A stretch of 62,000 nt of DNA from Prorocentrum cordatum (GCA_963575745.1 CAUYUJ010015504.1:463934-525933), one strand, 5' to 3'; positions 47,180-57,678 are shown, counted from the first letter of the stretch. Notes: generated from the sequence alone by a model not told the origin. Translations and numbers: made by a program.

Positions 47180-47560
47180 TCTCGCGCGCCAGGCCGCCAA
47201 CGACGGCCAGGACGCTTTCAAGATCGCTCCAGGACGGCCCCAAAGGCCTCCCAGCGAGCCAGAGGCGCCCCAAGAGAACGCCAAGACGGCCCGAGACGTC
47301 CCGAAGAAGGGAAGAAGGCTCCACAAGCCCCCCAAAGGACCCCGTGAACCGCAACAGAAACCCGAAGGAACCACGGGGCCCTTCCGACATGATACCCCCG
47401 CCCCCCCAGACATGACTCCAAGACGCCCTCACGTGGCCCCCAGCGGCCGCCACGAGGCCGTCGAAAGGCCCCTCTCGACGGGGCCCCCGTCGACGAAACC
47501 CCTCGCCACAGGGGCCGCCACGAGGCCCGAGAGGCCCCTGCGCTACGTGCCCGTCGGCCC
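47180..47560. repeat. Degenerate GACGGCCCCAAGAGG-type repeat, second copy
   Basis: CCAGGACGGCCCCAAAGGCC, GCCAAGACGGCCCGAGACG and related words resemble 3290-3690. It grades into CGGGGCCGCCACGAGGCC-type words near 47.45-47.55 kb. Confidence 0.5.
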
Positions 47561-47564
47561 CTCG

Positions 47565-48770
47565 CCGTGTGTCGGCCCGCGCAGGCAGAGTGCAAGGCCG
47601 CCCCCCCCTTTCTGCGACCAGCTGGCAGAGCATGCCGAGGACATGCACGCCTCGGGCGCGGCGCGGCCCGTCGAAACCTGCACCCACAAAAGCTTCCGCG
47701 AGATCGCCCCGAAGTCCCGCGAGGGCGCTCCCCAGGATCCTCCGTTTCCCCCCCCGCCGCCCCCCCCCCCCTCTGCTCGCGCTCCCCTCCTTTGCCCGCC
47801 GCCCGCCGCAGCACCCCCGACTTGCGCGCGGTGGTGGGTTGATCCGAGTGCCCCCATATTCAGGCATACACGTCGTTCACTTCTACTCGTGCTCATGTCT
47901 AACCTTGCTCGCTTCTAACTGTAATTGTTCCTGGCCCCCCAGTGACCAGGAAGAGGCCCAGGATAGAACAATTAGAAATGGGAGGATCTTGCCCCCCAGA
48001 ATAACAAGGAACGTTCAATTACTTAGAAATGAAATGCGTGTGCCCCATGCAAGAGACAAGAGATCGACCCCTAGCGGCAAACAACATCCTATGCTGCCCT
48101 GGGCCTGCCAAGCTGCACGCCGCTGAACCAACCTGCCTAAGTTCGAGTACGATCCTGACCGCCCCCCGCGGGGGTCTCCACAAAAAGTCCTGGCCGTGAA
48201 CACGAGGTCAAGCAACCAGACGACGCGCCACAATGTCATATATGGCACAGCATGCCCCCCCCCCGCGTAAAATGAAGAAGGCCCAAGAGAGCCTACCCCG
48301 CCGTGTCGGTGACACACCAAACCTGTTCTATATGCTACACGTCCCCCACGGGTTAGTCAAACTTCGGTTTCAGATTCACACGGAGGCTGCCACGCCACCA
48401 GCGGGGGGGGCGATAAGAGCCCGACGCATCCCAAGTAGCCTCGCAGAAATCCTATATGATATCCTCACAGGATTGCGCCGCTCTCTTCCTGTAGTTGTTG
48501 GTGTTACCTCTCTCTCTCACTCTCGATGCATCTTCCTATCTCTCTCTCTCTCGCGCTCTCTCTCTCTCTCTCTCGTTCCCCCTCCCTCTATATGCTCACG
48601 AGGTGTAGAGACACGTGTGCATACATGCGTGCATGTGTTTTCCCCCAACCATCCTGTGGTGTTGGGTCCTCGTGTTGAAATGACAGCGCCACGCGTCTCA
48701 CCTCCTCCCGCTGCTCCCTCCCTCCCTCCCCCCTCCTCACTCCTCCCATTCCTGTTTCTGCTCGCCGCGT
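47565..48770. other. Unassigned stretch with CT run
   Basis: It holds C-rich runs near 47750, a CT run at about 48535-48575 and unique sequence between. A plus-strand frame begins here and runs into the 89-bp array, but the entry part shows no known motif. Confidence 0.35.
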
Positions 48771-48781
48771 GTACACCATGT

Positions 48782-49812
48782 CGGCACACCCCTCACGAGG
48801 ATCGTGGCCCCATAAGGAGGTCCACCGGAGGCCCCAGCGGCAGGGCTTGCATGCGTCCCCCCTCCCCTCGTTTCGGCACACCCCGTACGAAGACCGTGGC
48901 CCCATATGGAGCTCCACCGAAAGCCCCTGCAGGGTGTGCATGCGTCCCCCCGCCCATTTCGGCACACCCCTCACGAGGATCGCGGCCCCTAAGGGAGCTC
49001 CACCGAAGGCCCCATCGGCAGGGTTTGCATGCGCCCCCCCCATGTCGGCACACCCCTCACGAGGATCGCGGCCCCATATGGAGCTCCACCGAAGGCCCAA
49101 ACAGCAAGGTTTGCATGCGTCCCCCCGCCCATGTCGGCACACCCATCACGAGGATCGTGGCCCCATATGGAGCTCCACTGAAGGCCATAGCGGCAAGGTT
49201 TGCATGCGACCCCCCGCCCATGTCGGCACATCCCTCACGAGGATCGCGGCCCCACAGGGAGTTCCACCGAAGGCACCCAGCGGCAGGGTTTGCATGCGCC
49301 CCCCCCACCCACCCATTTCGGCACACCCCTCACGAGGATCGCGGCCCCGAGGGAGCTCCACCGAAGGCCCCAGCGGCAGGGTTTGCATGCGTCCCCCCGC
49401 CCGTTTCGGCACACCCCTCACGAGGATCGCGGCCCCATGAGAGGGTCCACCGATGGCCCCAGCGGCAGAGTTTGCACGCGTCCCATCGCCCATGTCGGCA
49501 CACCCTGTTCCCGAGGATCGTGGCCCCATTTGGGGGCTCCACCGAAGGCTCCAGCGGCAGGGTTTGCATGCGTCCTCCCGCTGATTTCTGCACGCCCCTC
49601 ACGAGGACCGCGGCCCCACAGGGAGCTCCACCGAAGGCCCCAGCGGCAAGGTTTGCACGCGTCCCCCCGCCCATGTCAGCACACCCCTCACGAGGATCGT
49701 GGCCCCATATGGAGCTCCACCGAAGGCCCCAGCGGCAAGGTTTGCACGCGCTCCCCCCGCCCATTTCGGCACACCCCTCACGAGGATCGTGGCCCCATAG
49801 AGAGTTCCACAG
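48782..49812 (+). repeat. Minisatellite of about 89 bp, twelve units
   Basis: Each unit reads CGGCACACCCCTCACGAGG, then ATCGYGGCCCC, GAGCTCCACCGAAGGCCCC, GCGGCAGGGTTTGCATGCG and a C-run. Unit starts fall at about 48782, 48874, 48960, 49046, 49135, 49224, 49319, 49407, 49496, 49588, 49677 and 49767. Nine of eleven spacings (86, 89, 92 or 95) leave remainder 2 on division by 3, so the long plus-strand frame cycles through all three readings of the unit. The minus strand is also open. I treat the 570-codon frame as a consequence of the repeat. Confidence 0.9.
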
Positions 49813-49814
49813 AG

Positions 49815-51309
49815 AGCGGTACCCACAGCGCGGTACCCAGAACTGCATATGGTTGAGCCCTTCGCCACTATGTGCCGCACTTCATCATGCACTCTTCCCA
49901 CGCATGCGTACACAATTGTGTGTGCGTGTGTGCATGTGCTTGTAGGTCGTACTACACATGTCTGCCACGCTTCTGTACTATTTGATCAGCTACTCTGGCG
50001 GGACGTATGTCACAAGACTAGGTGAACCAAGCGTTTCGCTTGACAATTTTCGGCATGAAGCATAATCGGAATGCTCTCATGACAGGGACAGCAACAACCA
50101 TTGAGACACCATCTGCAAAAAAACATCCGAGGAGTCACGGCGAGTCCCGAAGCAGAGCGAGGGGTGGAGGAGGGTAAGAGGAACACAACTATGGGGAAGG
50201 GGGAGAAAAGAGGTTACGGCCTCCAAATCAGCAAGCGGGCGAGCTGGTTCTTGCTGCGTGCGTGGCGAAGTTGCAAGCTGACTCAGCACACCATGCGCTA
50301 CAGCACGTTATAAAGTACTACCCAACGAAGCCCCCATCGATGCTGAGACAAACGCCAATGTCCGTCGAATGCGTGGGTTGCCGTTCCTCGCCCGTCCTCG
50401 CGCCAGTGCTGGTGCCTGTTGGGTAGCATGTTGACCCCATCGGCCAGGACCTTCAACGCCCATTGTAAAGAACCCAACCTAATTGAAACAACTGCAATGT
50501 AAACGTTGTCGTGGACCATCTCGGTTAAAGCGTTCCCTACGACTGCGCGTGCCCGGGCGCGGAGCAACATCCCCTGAAGTGAGGAAACAGTCGCCGCAAC
50601 CGTAAGTAACGGCAGGCCACGCGCTACTGTTAGGCATGGCACCACCAAGTCAATGCGACGCATGTCCCCCCAATGGTGCAGGAGTGTGGGTGCGGTTCAG
50701 CACCCGCTCTACACTGCGACCTAGTATGATACACCCGACTTCCACAAGAAATTACTTCCATGCTGCAATGCGTGACGCATGCTTGGCATGCGTGCGCGAG
50801 CCCAAGGTAGCAACGAGCAACGCTATCATGCGTTCCGGGATTCTCCAGTCTGCGGCGTATGTCACACATATCGCTTGCTCGATGCCACTGGAGGTAACGT
50901 CTCTCGCTCGTCTTGCTGGTTTGCCCTGGGACCTTGTCGTGTTTGCGAAGACCACGCGCTGCGTGCGCTGCTTGGCTGAAGGGGATATGTGGGGGTGGTT
51001 AGTCTTGCATTTCGTGGAGATGGCTGTCCTGCTTTGCTGTCTCTCGGTTGCCTTGCAAGCCTCGCACGTTGCCTCGTTGCCCGCCCGACCTGCTCATTGG
51101 GGGCCGCCCGCCCGGCCCGCCCGTCTGGTGCTGCCGCTTGTGCTCCTGCTCCGAACCCCCTCCTGCAAATCTGCCTCGCGCTCCATCCTTCTCCTTCCCC
51201 CCCGGTACCTCCGGCCCTCCTCCGTTCCCCCCCCCCATGTTGTTTCGTTGCGCGTGGAGTCTCGTGGCCCTGCTGTCGTCCCCTCCCCCGCGGGCCGCGC
51301 GCGCGGAGC
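49815..51309. other. Unassigned stretch left of the LTR element
   Basis: Mixed composition. Frames at 50298-50663 (minus) and 50636-51346 (plus) have no recognisable domain; the latter would end inside the LTR. Nothing else is visible. Confidence 0.4.
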
Positions 51310-51548
51310 TGTGAAAGAGGTTCGCGGGCGGATCGAGGGACTCTAGAGGCCCGGGGGCGCGCGGGGCGACGAGCGGGAGGCCCCCTTCCTCCCGGACGTT
51401 TTGCGCGCTTGAGCCACAACGGTGTCGGACGCAGTCAGCCTGGCACAGGCAGGCTCCCCATTCACACTGAGTACAGTGTGAAGCCTATCAAACTCTAAGA
51501 ACGTTCTGGGGGACCTCATGGGACAGGGGGTCGAGTATTTAAAAGACA
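51310..51548 (-). repeat. 3' LTR
   Basis: 239 bp. On the minus strand it runs from TGTCTTTTAAATACTCGACC to CCTCTTTCACA. It differs from the 5' LTR by seven substitutions, all transitions, and one base of length. It contains a 9-bp-arm hairpin TTCACACTG-AGTA-CAGTGTGAA near 51459-51480 that is conserved in both LTRs. A TTTAAATA word near its start could serve as a TATA-like element. Confidence 0.95.
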
Positions 51549-51579
51549 GCGCCCCCTACTTTAGTGTCCCATGAGGTCC
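51511..51579. repeat. 15-bp perfect inverted repeat spanning the LTR/internal junction
   Basis: GGACCTCATGGGACA (51511-51525, inside the LTR) pairs perfectly with TGTCCCATGAGGTCC (51565-51579, internal region), with a 39-base loop that holds the polypurine tract and the LTR edge. In the 5' LTR the equivalent arm has one difference (CTCGTG). Such a structure could present the plus-strand primer site, which is inference. Confidence 0.8.
51549..51562 (-). promoter_or_regulatory. Putative polypurine tract
   Basis: On the minus strand, AAAGTAGGGGGCGC lies immediately before the 3' LTR TG. It is purine-rich except for two pyrimidines and in the right place to prime plus-strand synthesis. A second, longer purine run (minus strand of about 51629-51647) lies in the end of pol and is less well placed. 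Confidence 0.55.
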
Positions 51580-51609
51580 GTCGCAGCAGCAGACCGGGAA
51601 GCGAGGCCA

Positions 51610-54600
51610 CTAGGATCCACGGACCGCTCCCCTTCCCTCTCCCCCCATCGGTTCCGGGCCCGGGTCGGAGGGTACTGGGCCCGGCAGGCCAGGAGGTCGC
51701 GAGGGCGACCTCGTCGGCGTCCTGGCGGGGCGCCCCCCTCCTCCTCTCTCCTCCTCAGCCTCCTCTGCGTCCTCGCCAGCCTCAGTGGGCTGGGGCTCTC
51801 TCTGTAGAACCTGCCGCGATGCATTCCGAGTCCGGGATTTCAGCGACAGGTTGGGAGACCGCTCGTCGAGCGACCCAGACTCGTCCGTTAGCGCCAGCAT
51901 CCCCTTGTGCATGAGATCAGTCAGAGCAAAATTCCCTCGTCCTGGGTCGACCTTGGTCAGAGCGTCAGCGGGCATCTTGCAGTGTGGAACCCACCTCACC
52001 ACTGTCCCCTCGGCTGTCATCGAGTCCCGGACTATCGCCATCTCGATGGCGTTGCGGCGGTCTGCCTTGGCACCCCCGCAGTTCTTGGACAGCGCATCGA
52101 AGAGGGACTTCGCATCGACTACGGCGACGCCCTCGGAAGCCTCGGCGATGGCACACTCGTCGACGAGCGCGACTGCAAAGGGGCAGGACGTCCCTGAGTT
52201 CCACCATTCAGGCCCCCTCACATCTCCATGCAAAGCATCCCGGAAAACGAGCCACAACCACTGTCCCTCGGCGAGAGCCCCGGAAAGACCCAACGTCTCC
52301 GCCGATAAAATGGACGAGACGACTCGACGGAGCCTCTGGCTTCTCCAAGAGAAGAGCGAGACACGAGAGCGACGATTGTCTTTGATCCTGGAGTCCCCTA
52401 GCATCACGAGCCAGCCTCCTTGAGCACCGTCTCTTTTAGCGGACCCGGGGCCCCCCGCATCACTGCACGTGACCATGGTCACGGCACTCAGGTCCAAGGG
52501 CCAAATCGTCAGGCAGGAGCTGGCCGTGCACCGGAAGTGGCGAGCTACCTTGTTAGCCATGAGAGCCGAGGCTATCTTGACCTGTGGGCATTCGGCGCTC
52601 AGCATCGAGGCGGATCCGGACACGTCGGGACGAGACTGGCGGGCCGCCCAGAGAATCTTCGCCACTAGGCCGCGATAGTCTCGGAGCTCTCCTGCATCGA
52701 GCAACTCCTCGGGGCACGTAACGCGCTCCTTGTCGAGTTTCATGGGGCGGACCTGCTCCAGAATATACTTTTCCTGGTCGACGAGAATGCGCCCATCTGG
52801 CTGCTGGCGGATCCTTCTCGCCGCGTATTCGGCCTCGCCGACCTGCCATTTAGCGGAATGGAAACGACTGGTCAGCAACTTCTTGAGCTCGCTCTCGTAC
52901 GAGGGTTCGCAAGAAACAATGAGATTGTCGACCTCAATCACTACAAGTGCCTTGAGGCTACCCGAGGCATGGTGGTCGATCCAGAGACACGGCTCCAAAA
53001 GGGAGCGCCGAAACCCCGGGGACTTTAAGTGATTGGTCAAGGTCTGATGCCAGCGAATCGGAGCATCGTTCAGGCCGTAAACTGGGGCCACAAGTTCCAG
53101 GAGGGCCCCCCGGGGGACGTCAACGCCATCGCATGGCTCGACATATATCTTCCCGTTGGGGCGGGAGAGGGGGTCCGCCTGACAAAAAGCGCTCTTGCAG
53201 TCCGCTATCTGAAGCCTCCACTTCTTGCCAGCTATCAGCTGGAGAGCAACCAACACGGCCTCCTCCTGAGGAGTCGGAGCGTACACGTGCAGAGACTCCG
53301 CGTTGGGATCGGCATACCCCCTCACGCACCAGCGTGACTTTGCCTTCTCGCTGGCCCCCGTGCCTTCCTGCGGCTTCCACCGACGGACCATGCGCGACGA
53401 GAGAATCCTGGATGGATCCCTCCGACGGACCAGGGCCGCCTCCGCGGGGGAGACCACTCGCACTGCCTTAGTAGCGGTCATGGCGGACCACTCGGCCGCA
53501 TCCGCCTTCTTGAACTCCTCTCGCTCTTCTGGACTGAGCTTGTTCCAGACGATCTCTTGGCCCCGCCGGGGCCCACCTGGAATCGGTCCGGCCGTGGCAA
53601 ACGAGGATGTCGGACTGTAGTCTTCGTCCCCGGGACCTGGGCCCCAGGTCGCCAACTCTTGGAGAAGCATCCGGTCCTGTTCGTCGGCCCCGTCCTCTTC
53701 CCTGAGCTCGATCAGGTCCTCCTCCTCTCCGCAAGTCAGTTCGATCAAAGTACCGGGATCGCCTCTGGCGTCGTCCGCCGAACTCCTCTGGGCCTCCCAC
53801 TCCTGAACCCTCTCGGCCACGGAGGCCGACTCTCGGAGCTCCACCGGCGTCACCCCGGGACCCGCGGGAATAACGTGAATGCGAGAGAGCAGCCCGCGCA
53901 TGGGCGATCCGGCTCGCCGAGTGTGTCGAGACGTCGACCCCTCGGCTGGTCGGGCGGCAGCTCGCGGAGACCTCTCCCTGACCCTTTCTGGCTCGACTGA
54001 AGCTCCCGGATTCGAGTCGCCTCGACGGCCGTCGATGGTCCTGACCAGACTGGGGGCGGAAGAGGCAGCGGGAGACGGGCTGGGACAGCCCTCTACTCGG
54101 GGTCGAGCTCGAGGTGGTTCCTCCAGGCCGGGAGGGGGATGCAACTTATCCTCTTTGTCCTCGAGGGGTTCGGTCCTGACGAATCGACCCAGGTCAGGCG
54201 CAGGACGGGGGGGGTGCGGGGCGTCCAGAGCTCGGCGCAGGTCCTCGGGAAGCTCGCTCTGGTCTAAGCTCACGACCTCACTGCTCTCGGGAATAGTCGG
54301 AAGAGGGGACCTGACTTCCACCGAGGCTTCCGCGGGCTCCGAGGGACGAGCCGACGCCGTTCCGCCTCCTCCGCCAGTAGTGACCGGTCCTCCTGCTTCG
54401 GCCCCGATCGTGTCCTGACCGTCCCAGGCCTCGTCGGGGGGGGGACCCTCGGATTCGACGTCCAGAGCCCCCACCTTCTTGCCTGGGTTGCGAACTTCAG
54501 CTTGAAGGGCCCGAAACTCCGGGGTGTCCACGAGTTCGGCCCCGAGCGCCTCGGCACGCGTCGCTTCTCGGACCTGCTCGACCGAGCACTTCCATAGCTT

Positions 54601-57600
54601 GGTTCGCATCGCGATCCAAACTGTGGTCCCCTTGTGAAAGTTGACGGCCCCGGGGCCGACCCACCGGTCGCGTTGCAGCGCGTGAGTTTTCACCCCCGTC
54701 ACCTTGCGCCACACGTACACCCACTGGCCGGGCAGAAAGACGCGATCGACATGGGGTCGAGATCTCCGGGCCTCGGCGAGACGCGACTTGGCGTCCGCCG
54801 CCATCAAGGCCTTCTTGGTCTGCTCACGGATCTGATGCTTTCTGACGAACGCACTGGCCGCACTGTCCTGCATGGCGGACTCGGCTTGGACGTCTTCTAG
54901 GCCGATGTCGTCCACTCCCTCGTCACTGAGAAGAGACCGCGGCAGCCTGGGGTTCTCTCCGGAGACTAGCTGATACCGAGAGTACCCAGACCGGTGGTAA
55001 TATCGATTTTTTGCGGACACTGTTTCATGGAGCAACAACTCGACCTCGGCATGAGACGTCGGCTGGACATGATCGGAGGCCTTCGTCAGAGCACTCTTGA
55101 TCCATCCTCCGTGTCGCTCCGCCCGGCCATTCTGCCACGGAGACGTGGCGTCGCAGACGTGCTGAAACACGCCTGCATGCTCACAGCCACGGCCGAACGC
55201 GCCCAGGAATTCTGATCCTCCGTCGCTGATGACGACCTCGGGGGGACCAAAGATCCTGATCCAGCTCTTGTCAAAAGCCTCCCAGATATTCTCGGACGTC
55301 AGTGGCTCCCCGGGACCGAGCAGATGGCACAGCTGAAAGTTAGTGCCGTGATCAAGCATGTTCAGAACCGTCATCTTAGTGCTGAGAATCGTAACGAACA
55401 AATTGTCCACAGCGACCAGCCGATTGAACCACCGATAGGTTCGGGGAACGGCGGCTCGACGCCTCCACGACGGTCGAGTGTGGCTGCCACACTGCTCGGA
55501 ACGAAACTCGTGCTTGACGTATTCTATAACTTCGGGCCGAGCCTGGGCAACCTGCAGCATTTTCACAAAGGCATCCCTTGACGGGTGGCCCAGGTTCACG
55601 TGGGTCCGGGAAACCTCCAGGCGCTGACTTCGACTGATTGATCCGGCCTGCCTCCCCGCTCTCTGACTAGACCCGAGTCCTCCCTCCCCCTCGCCCTCCT
55701 CGGGCTCGTCGTCCGAGCCAAGGTCCTCTTGGGCTGGAAAGGACTCAACCTGTCGATCGATTGGTCTGGGGGATGGGATCCCTGTCGCCCCCCTGTCAGC
55801 CAGCCACTCGGGATCCTCCCAGACGCCGGACCACAGGGTTTCCTCCTGGTGCCCGAGGGCGACGATACGAGCTGACTCCAGGATTCCCTCGCACATAGCC
55901 TGGACAAGTCCCGGGGGGTAGGTCTGGGCCGCTCGCGCGAGGGCCTTGCCACAGAGCTGACGATGCTGATGACTCCCGTCGCACCTGAGCAGGAGGGGCT
56001 GCAAAATAGACGCACGATTGGTCATGAACCTGGTTGGTTTCTTGTTGGGTTCTGCCCCCTTCACGGACAAGCCGCACTGGCAGAGATCGGCAACCCCCGA
56101 CACGACACTCGGTCGATTCAAAATTTCCCGCGCCGAGTCCATTTCCCAGGAGCTGGCGCCCTCAGGGTGCTCAAGTAGGAAACCACGGCCCCGACCCATC
56201 TGGTATTCGGCCACTCTACCGCACAGGGACATGAACTTGAGGCCGGCTGTCTCGGGGTCTGCGAGGTCGGTTCCTTTGAGTCGATGCCAGCTGGGACGAC
56301 GGGCGACGGAGAAAGCCAAACACTCAGGGCTCATGACTATGACCTCGGGTCGATCTCGCTCTATGATGCTCCACATCGCACGTTCCCCTGACGGAGACCC
56401 GAGATCATAGCCGGTCCGTAAATCCAGACTCTTGGAAACAGGGCAACCCTGCCCTTTCAGACTGTCCGCGACCCGGGGGACCGAAAAGAGTTCCATGACC
56501 AGCTTGCGGCCGGACCCCAAAAGCCAGTCCTGGACGAGCTTCTTCCGCCGCTTCCGCTGCTTCCTCGCCGGTCCCTCCCCTCCAACGGCCAACACGGCGT
56601 CTCGGACCTCCCTGGGAATCAAGCACGAACTTTCCTGGGGGAAAACCAATCCTGAGATCGAGGGGGCCCGGCCAAGGGAGTATATACACTCCAGCGGAGA
56701 CGCCGGTCCAGCCGGAGCCCTCGAACTCGAGCCGGGCGGAGGCGCGTTCGTAGACGCCGAAGCTGTCCACGCCTCTACGGTGGCGTGGTCCAGGGGTTCG
56801 TTGGCGATGGCGAGCTGTAACTGCCGCGCCGAGAAGTCTGAGGAGAGGGAGTCGTAGAGGGTGTTTCCTGACGCTCCTGAGCAGCGGATCCTGACCCAGT
56901 CCGAAAGCCACTCGCCTAGGTCGCCCGGGTCGGGCCGACGAACTAGATAGCAGGCCACTTGGGCCATTAGGCGGCATTTTTCTTCTGGATCGAGCCGGCG
57001 GGATTCCCAGCCCCAGGCCCTGGAAACCTCATCGAGCGTGACCGTCCGGCCTTCCCTAGTGTCCCACCGTATGCCCGAGGCTCTAAAGCTGCTGTCTCGG
57101 TGACTTTTGCCGAGACAGCGGGATCGTGCGACAGAGGCTGCTCGCCAGATTTCACCTCCTTCCCCGGGTTCCGCACAGAAAGATCCTCCTGGAGTGGGTC
57201 CCTGGAAGCCCCGACCGTCCTGGATCCCCGAGTTCCCCTGGTTTCCATCCCTGATCCCCCTTCGGCTCGCTGAGCCCCTCAGGTCTCCTTCTGCACGAGC
57301 TGCTGGATTGCCAGTGCCAGCTGCGATACCACCTCGCTGTTGGCCTGGATCGCCTTCATCATCTGGTTGAGGTCGGAGCCGCTCGTCTCTACCATCGTGT
57401 CGGCCGAACCGGGCGACGCCGCTGGAGTAGCCCTGGCCGCCCTCTTGACGCCCTCCTTGCTGCGGCCCTCGACCTTCGGCGGCTCCCAAGGCGGCGTCTC
57501 CAGCTGCTTGGTCCTCGCCGCCCGCCGGGCCTCCTTCTCGATCTTCTTGAGCTGCTGGGCCTGCTTCTCGCGGTGCGTGAGGTCCCTCCCCCCGATCATG

Positions 57601-57678
57601 CTCGAGCACCTCAGGCACTTGACGTAGCGCATGTGCTGGTTGCCCGACTCCCAGTGGGCCCAGGGTGGATGAGGGCAC
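51610..57678 (-). CDS. copia pol polyprotein: methyltransferase-like, integrase, RT, RNase H
   Basis: 2022 codons. The first 135 or so overlap gag out of phase and look like shadow; credible pol starts near 57280, in the -1 frame relative to gag. Residues of about 390-605 are methyltransferase-like: LFS 397-399, D419, SPEC 450-453 (PPC in active enzymes), EHP 503-505, KKPT 546-549 and TYP 586-588. Integrase: H693, H698, then S727 where the first zinc Cys is expected, C730; catalytic D758, D819, E854 with the canonical 35-residue spacing. A Pro/Ser/Glu-rich linker follows. RT about 1375-1700: motif A D1493, GLNDAP, but VDN at 1583-1585 instead of VDD. RNase H: D1740, E1794, D1855, H1899, D1905. 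The missing second RT Asp should abolish polymerisation. Confidence 0.9.
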   Translation of the reverse strand: MPSSTLGPLGVGQPAHALRQVPEVLEHDRGEGPHAPREAGPAAQEDREGGPAGGEDQAAGDAALGAAEGRGPQQGGRQEGGQGYSSGVARFGRHDGRDERLRPQPDDEGDPGQQRGGIAAGTGNPAARAEGDLRGSASRRGIRDGNQGNSGIQDGRGFQGPTPGGSFCAEPGEGGEIWRAASVARSRCLGKSHRDSSFRASGIRWDTREGRTVTLDEVSRAWGWESRRLDPEEKCRLMAQVACYLVRRPDPGDLGEWLSDWVRIRCSGASGNTLYDSLSSDFSARQLQLAIANEPLDHATVEAWTASASTNAPPPGSSSRAPAGPASPLECIYSLGRAPSISGLVFPQESSCLIPREVRDAVLAVGGEGPARKQRKRRKKLVQDWLLGSGRKLVMELFSVPRVADSLKGQGCPVSKSLDLRTGYDLGSPSGERAMWSIIERDRPEVIVMSPECLAFSVARRPSWHRLKGTDLADPETAGLKFMSLCGRVAEYQMGRGRGFLLEHPEGASSWEMDSAREILNRPSVVSGVADLCQCGLSVKGAEPNKKPTRFMTNRASILQPLLLRCDGSHQHRQLCGKALARAAQTYPPGLVQAMCEGILESARIVALGHQEETLWSGVWEDPEWLADRGATGIPSPRPIDRQVESFPAQEDLGSDDEPEEGEGEGGLGSSQRAGRQAGSISRSQRLEVSRTHVNLGHPSRDAFVKMLQVAQARPEVIEYVKHEFRSEQCGSHTRPSWRRRAAVPRTYRWFNRLVAVDNLFVTILSTKMTVLNMLDHGTNFQLCHLLGPGEPLTSENIWEAFDKSWIRIFGPPEVVISDGGSEFLGAFGRGCEHAGVFQHVCDATSPWQNGRAERHGGWIKSALTKASDHVQPTSHAEVELLLHETVSAKNRYYHRSGYSRYQLVSGENPRLPRSLLSDEGVDDIGLEDVQAESAMQDSAASAFVRKHQIREQTKKALMAADAKSRLAEARRSRPHVDRVFLPGQWVYVWRKVTGVKTHALQRDRWVGPGAVNFHKGTTVWIAMRTKLWKCSVEQVREATRAEALGAELVDTPEFRALQAEVRNPGKKVGALDVESEGPPPDEAWDGQDTIGAEAGGPVTTGGGGGTASARPSEPAEASVEVRSPLPTIPESSEVVSLDQSELPEDLRRALDAPHPPRPAPDLGRFVRTEPLEDKEDKLHPPPGLEEPPRARPRVEGCPSPSPAASSAPSLVRTIDGRRGDSNPGASVEPERVRERSPRAAARPAEGSTSRHTRRAGSPMRGLLSRIHVIPAGPGVTPVELRESASVAERVQEWEAQRSSADDARGDPGTLIELTCGEEEDLIELREEDGADEQDRMLLQELATWGPGPGDEDYSPTSSFATAGPIPGGPRRGQEIVWNKLSPEEREEFKKADAAEWSAMTATKAVRVVSPAEAALVRRRDPSRILSSRMVRRWKPQEGTGASEKAKSRWCVRGYADPNAESLHVYAPTPQEEAVLVALQLIAGKKWRLQIADCKSAFCQADPLSRPNGKIYVEPCDGVDVPRGALLELVAPVYGLNDAPIRWHQTLTNHLKSPGFRRSLLEPCLWIDHHASGSLKALVVIEVDNLIVSCEPSYESELKKLLTSRFHSAKWQVGEAEYAARRIRQQPDGRILVDQEKYILEQVRPMKLDKERVTCPEELLDAGELRDYRGLVAKILWAARQSRPDVSGSASMLSAECPQVKIASALMANKVARHFRCTASSCLTIWPLDLSAVTMVTCSDAGGPGSAKRDGAQGGWLVMLGDSRIKDNRRSRVSLFSWRSQRLRRVVSSILSAETLGLSGALAEGQWLWLVFRDALHGDVRGPEWWNSGTSCPFAVALVDECAIAEASEGVAVVDAKSLFDALSKNCGGAKADRRNAIEMAIVRDSMTAEGTVVRWVPHCKMPADALTKVDPGRGNFALTDLMHKGMLALTDESGSLDERSPNLSLKSRTRNASRQVLQREPQPTEAGEDAEEAEEERGGGGRPARTPTRSPSRPPGLPGPVPSDPGPEPMGGEGRGAVRGS

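Noticed and set aside
48233-49945. 570-codon repeat protein
   Set aside because: It coincides with an approximately 89-bp minisatellite that is open in all frames on both strands. Kept only as a finding about spacing.
51629-51647. Longer purine run as the copia polypurine tract
   Set aside because: It lies inside the pol frame about 80 bases from the LTR edge; the tract at 51549-51562 abuts the LTR.
57279-57678. First approximately 135 codons of the pol frame as real N-terminal pol sequence
   Set aside because: They overlap gag, whose frame encodes a conserved-looking zinc site and helix there; the pol reading is low-complexity shadow.
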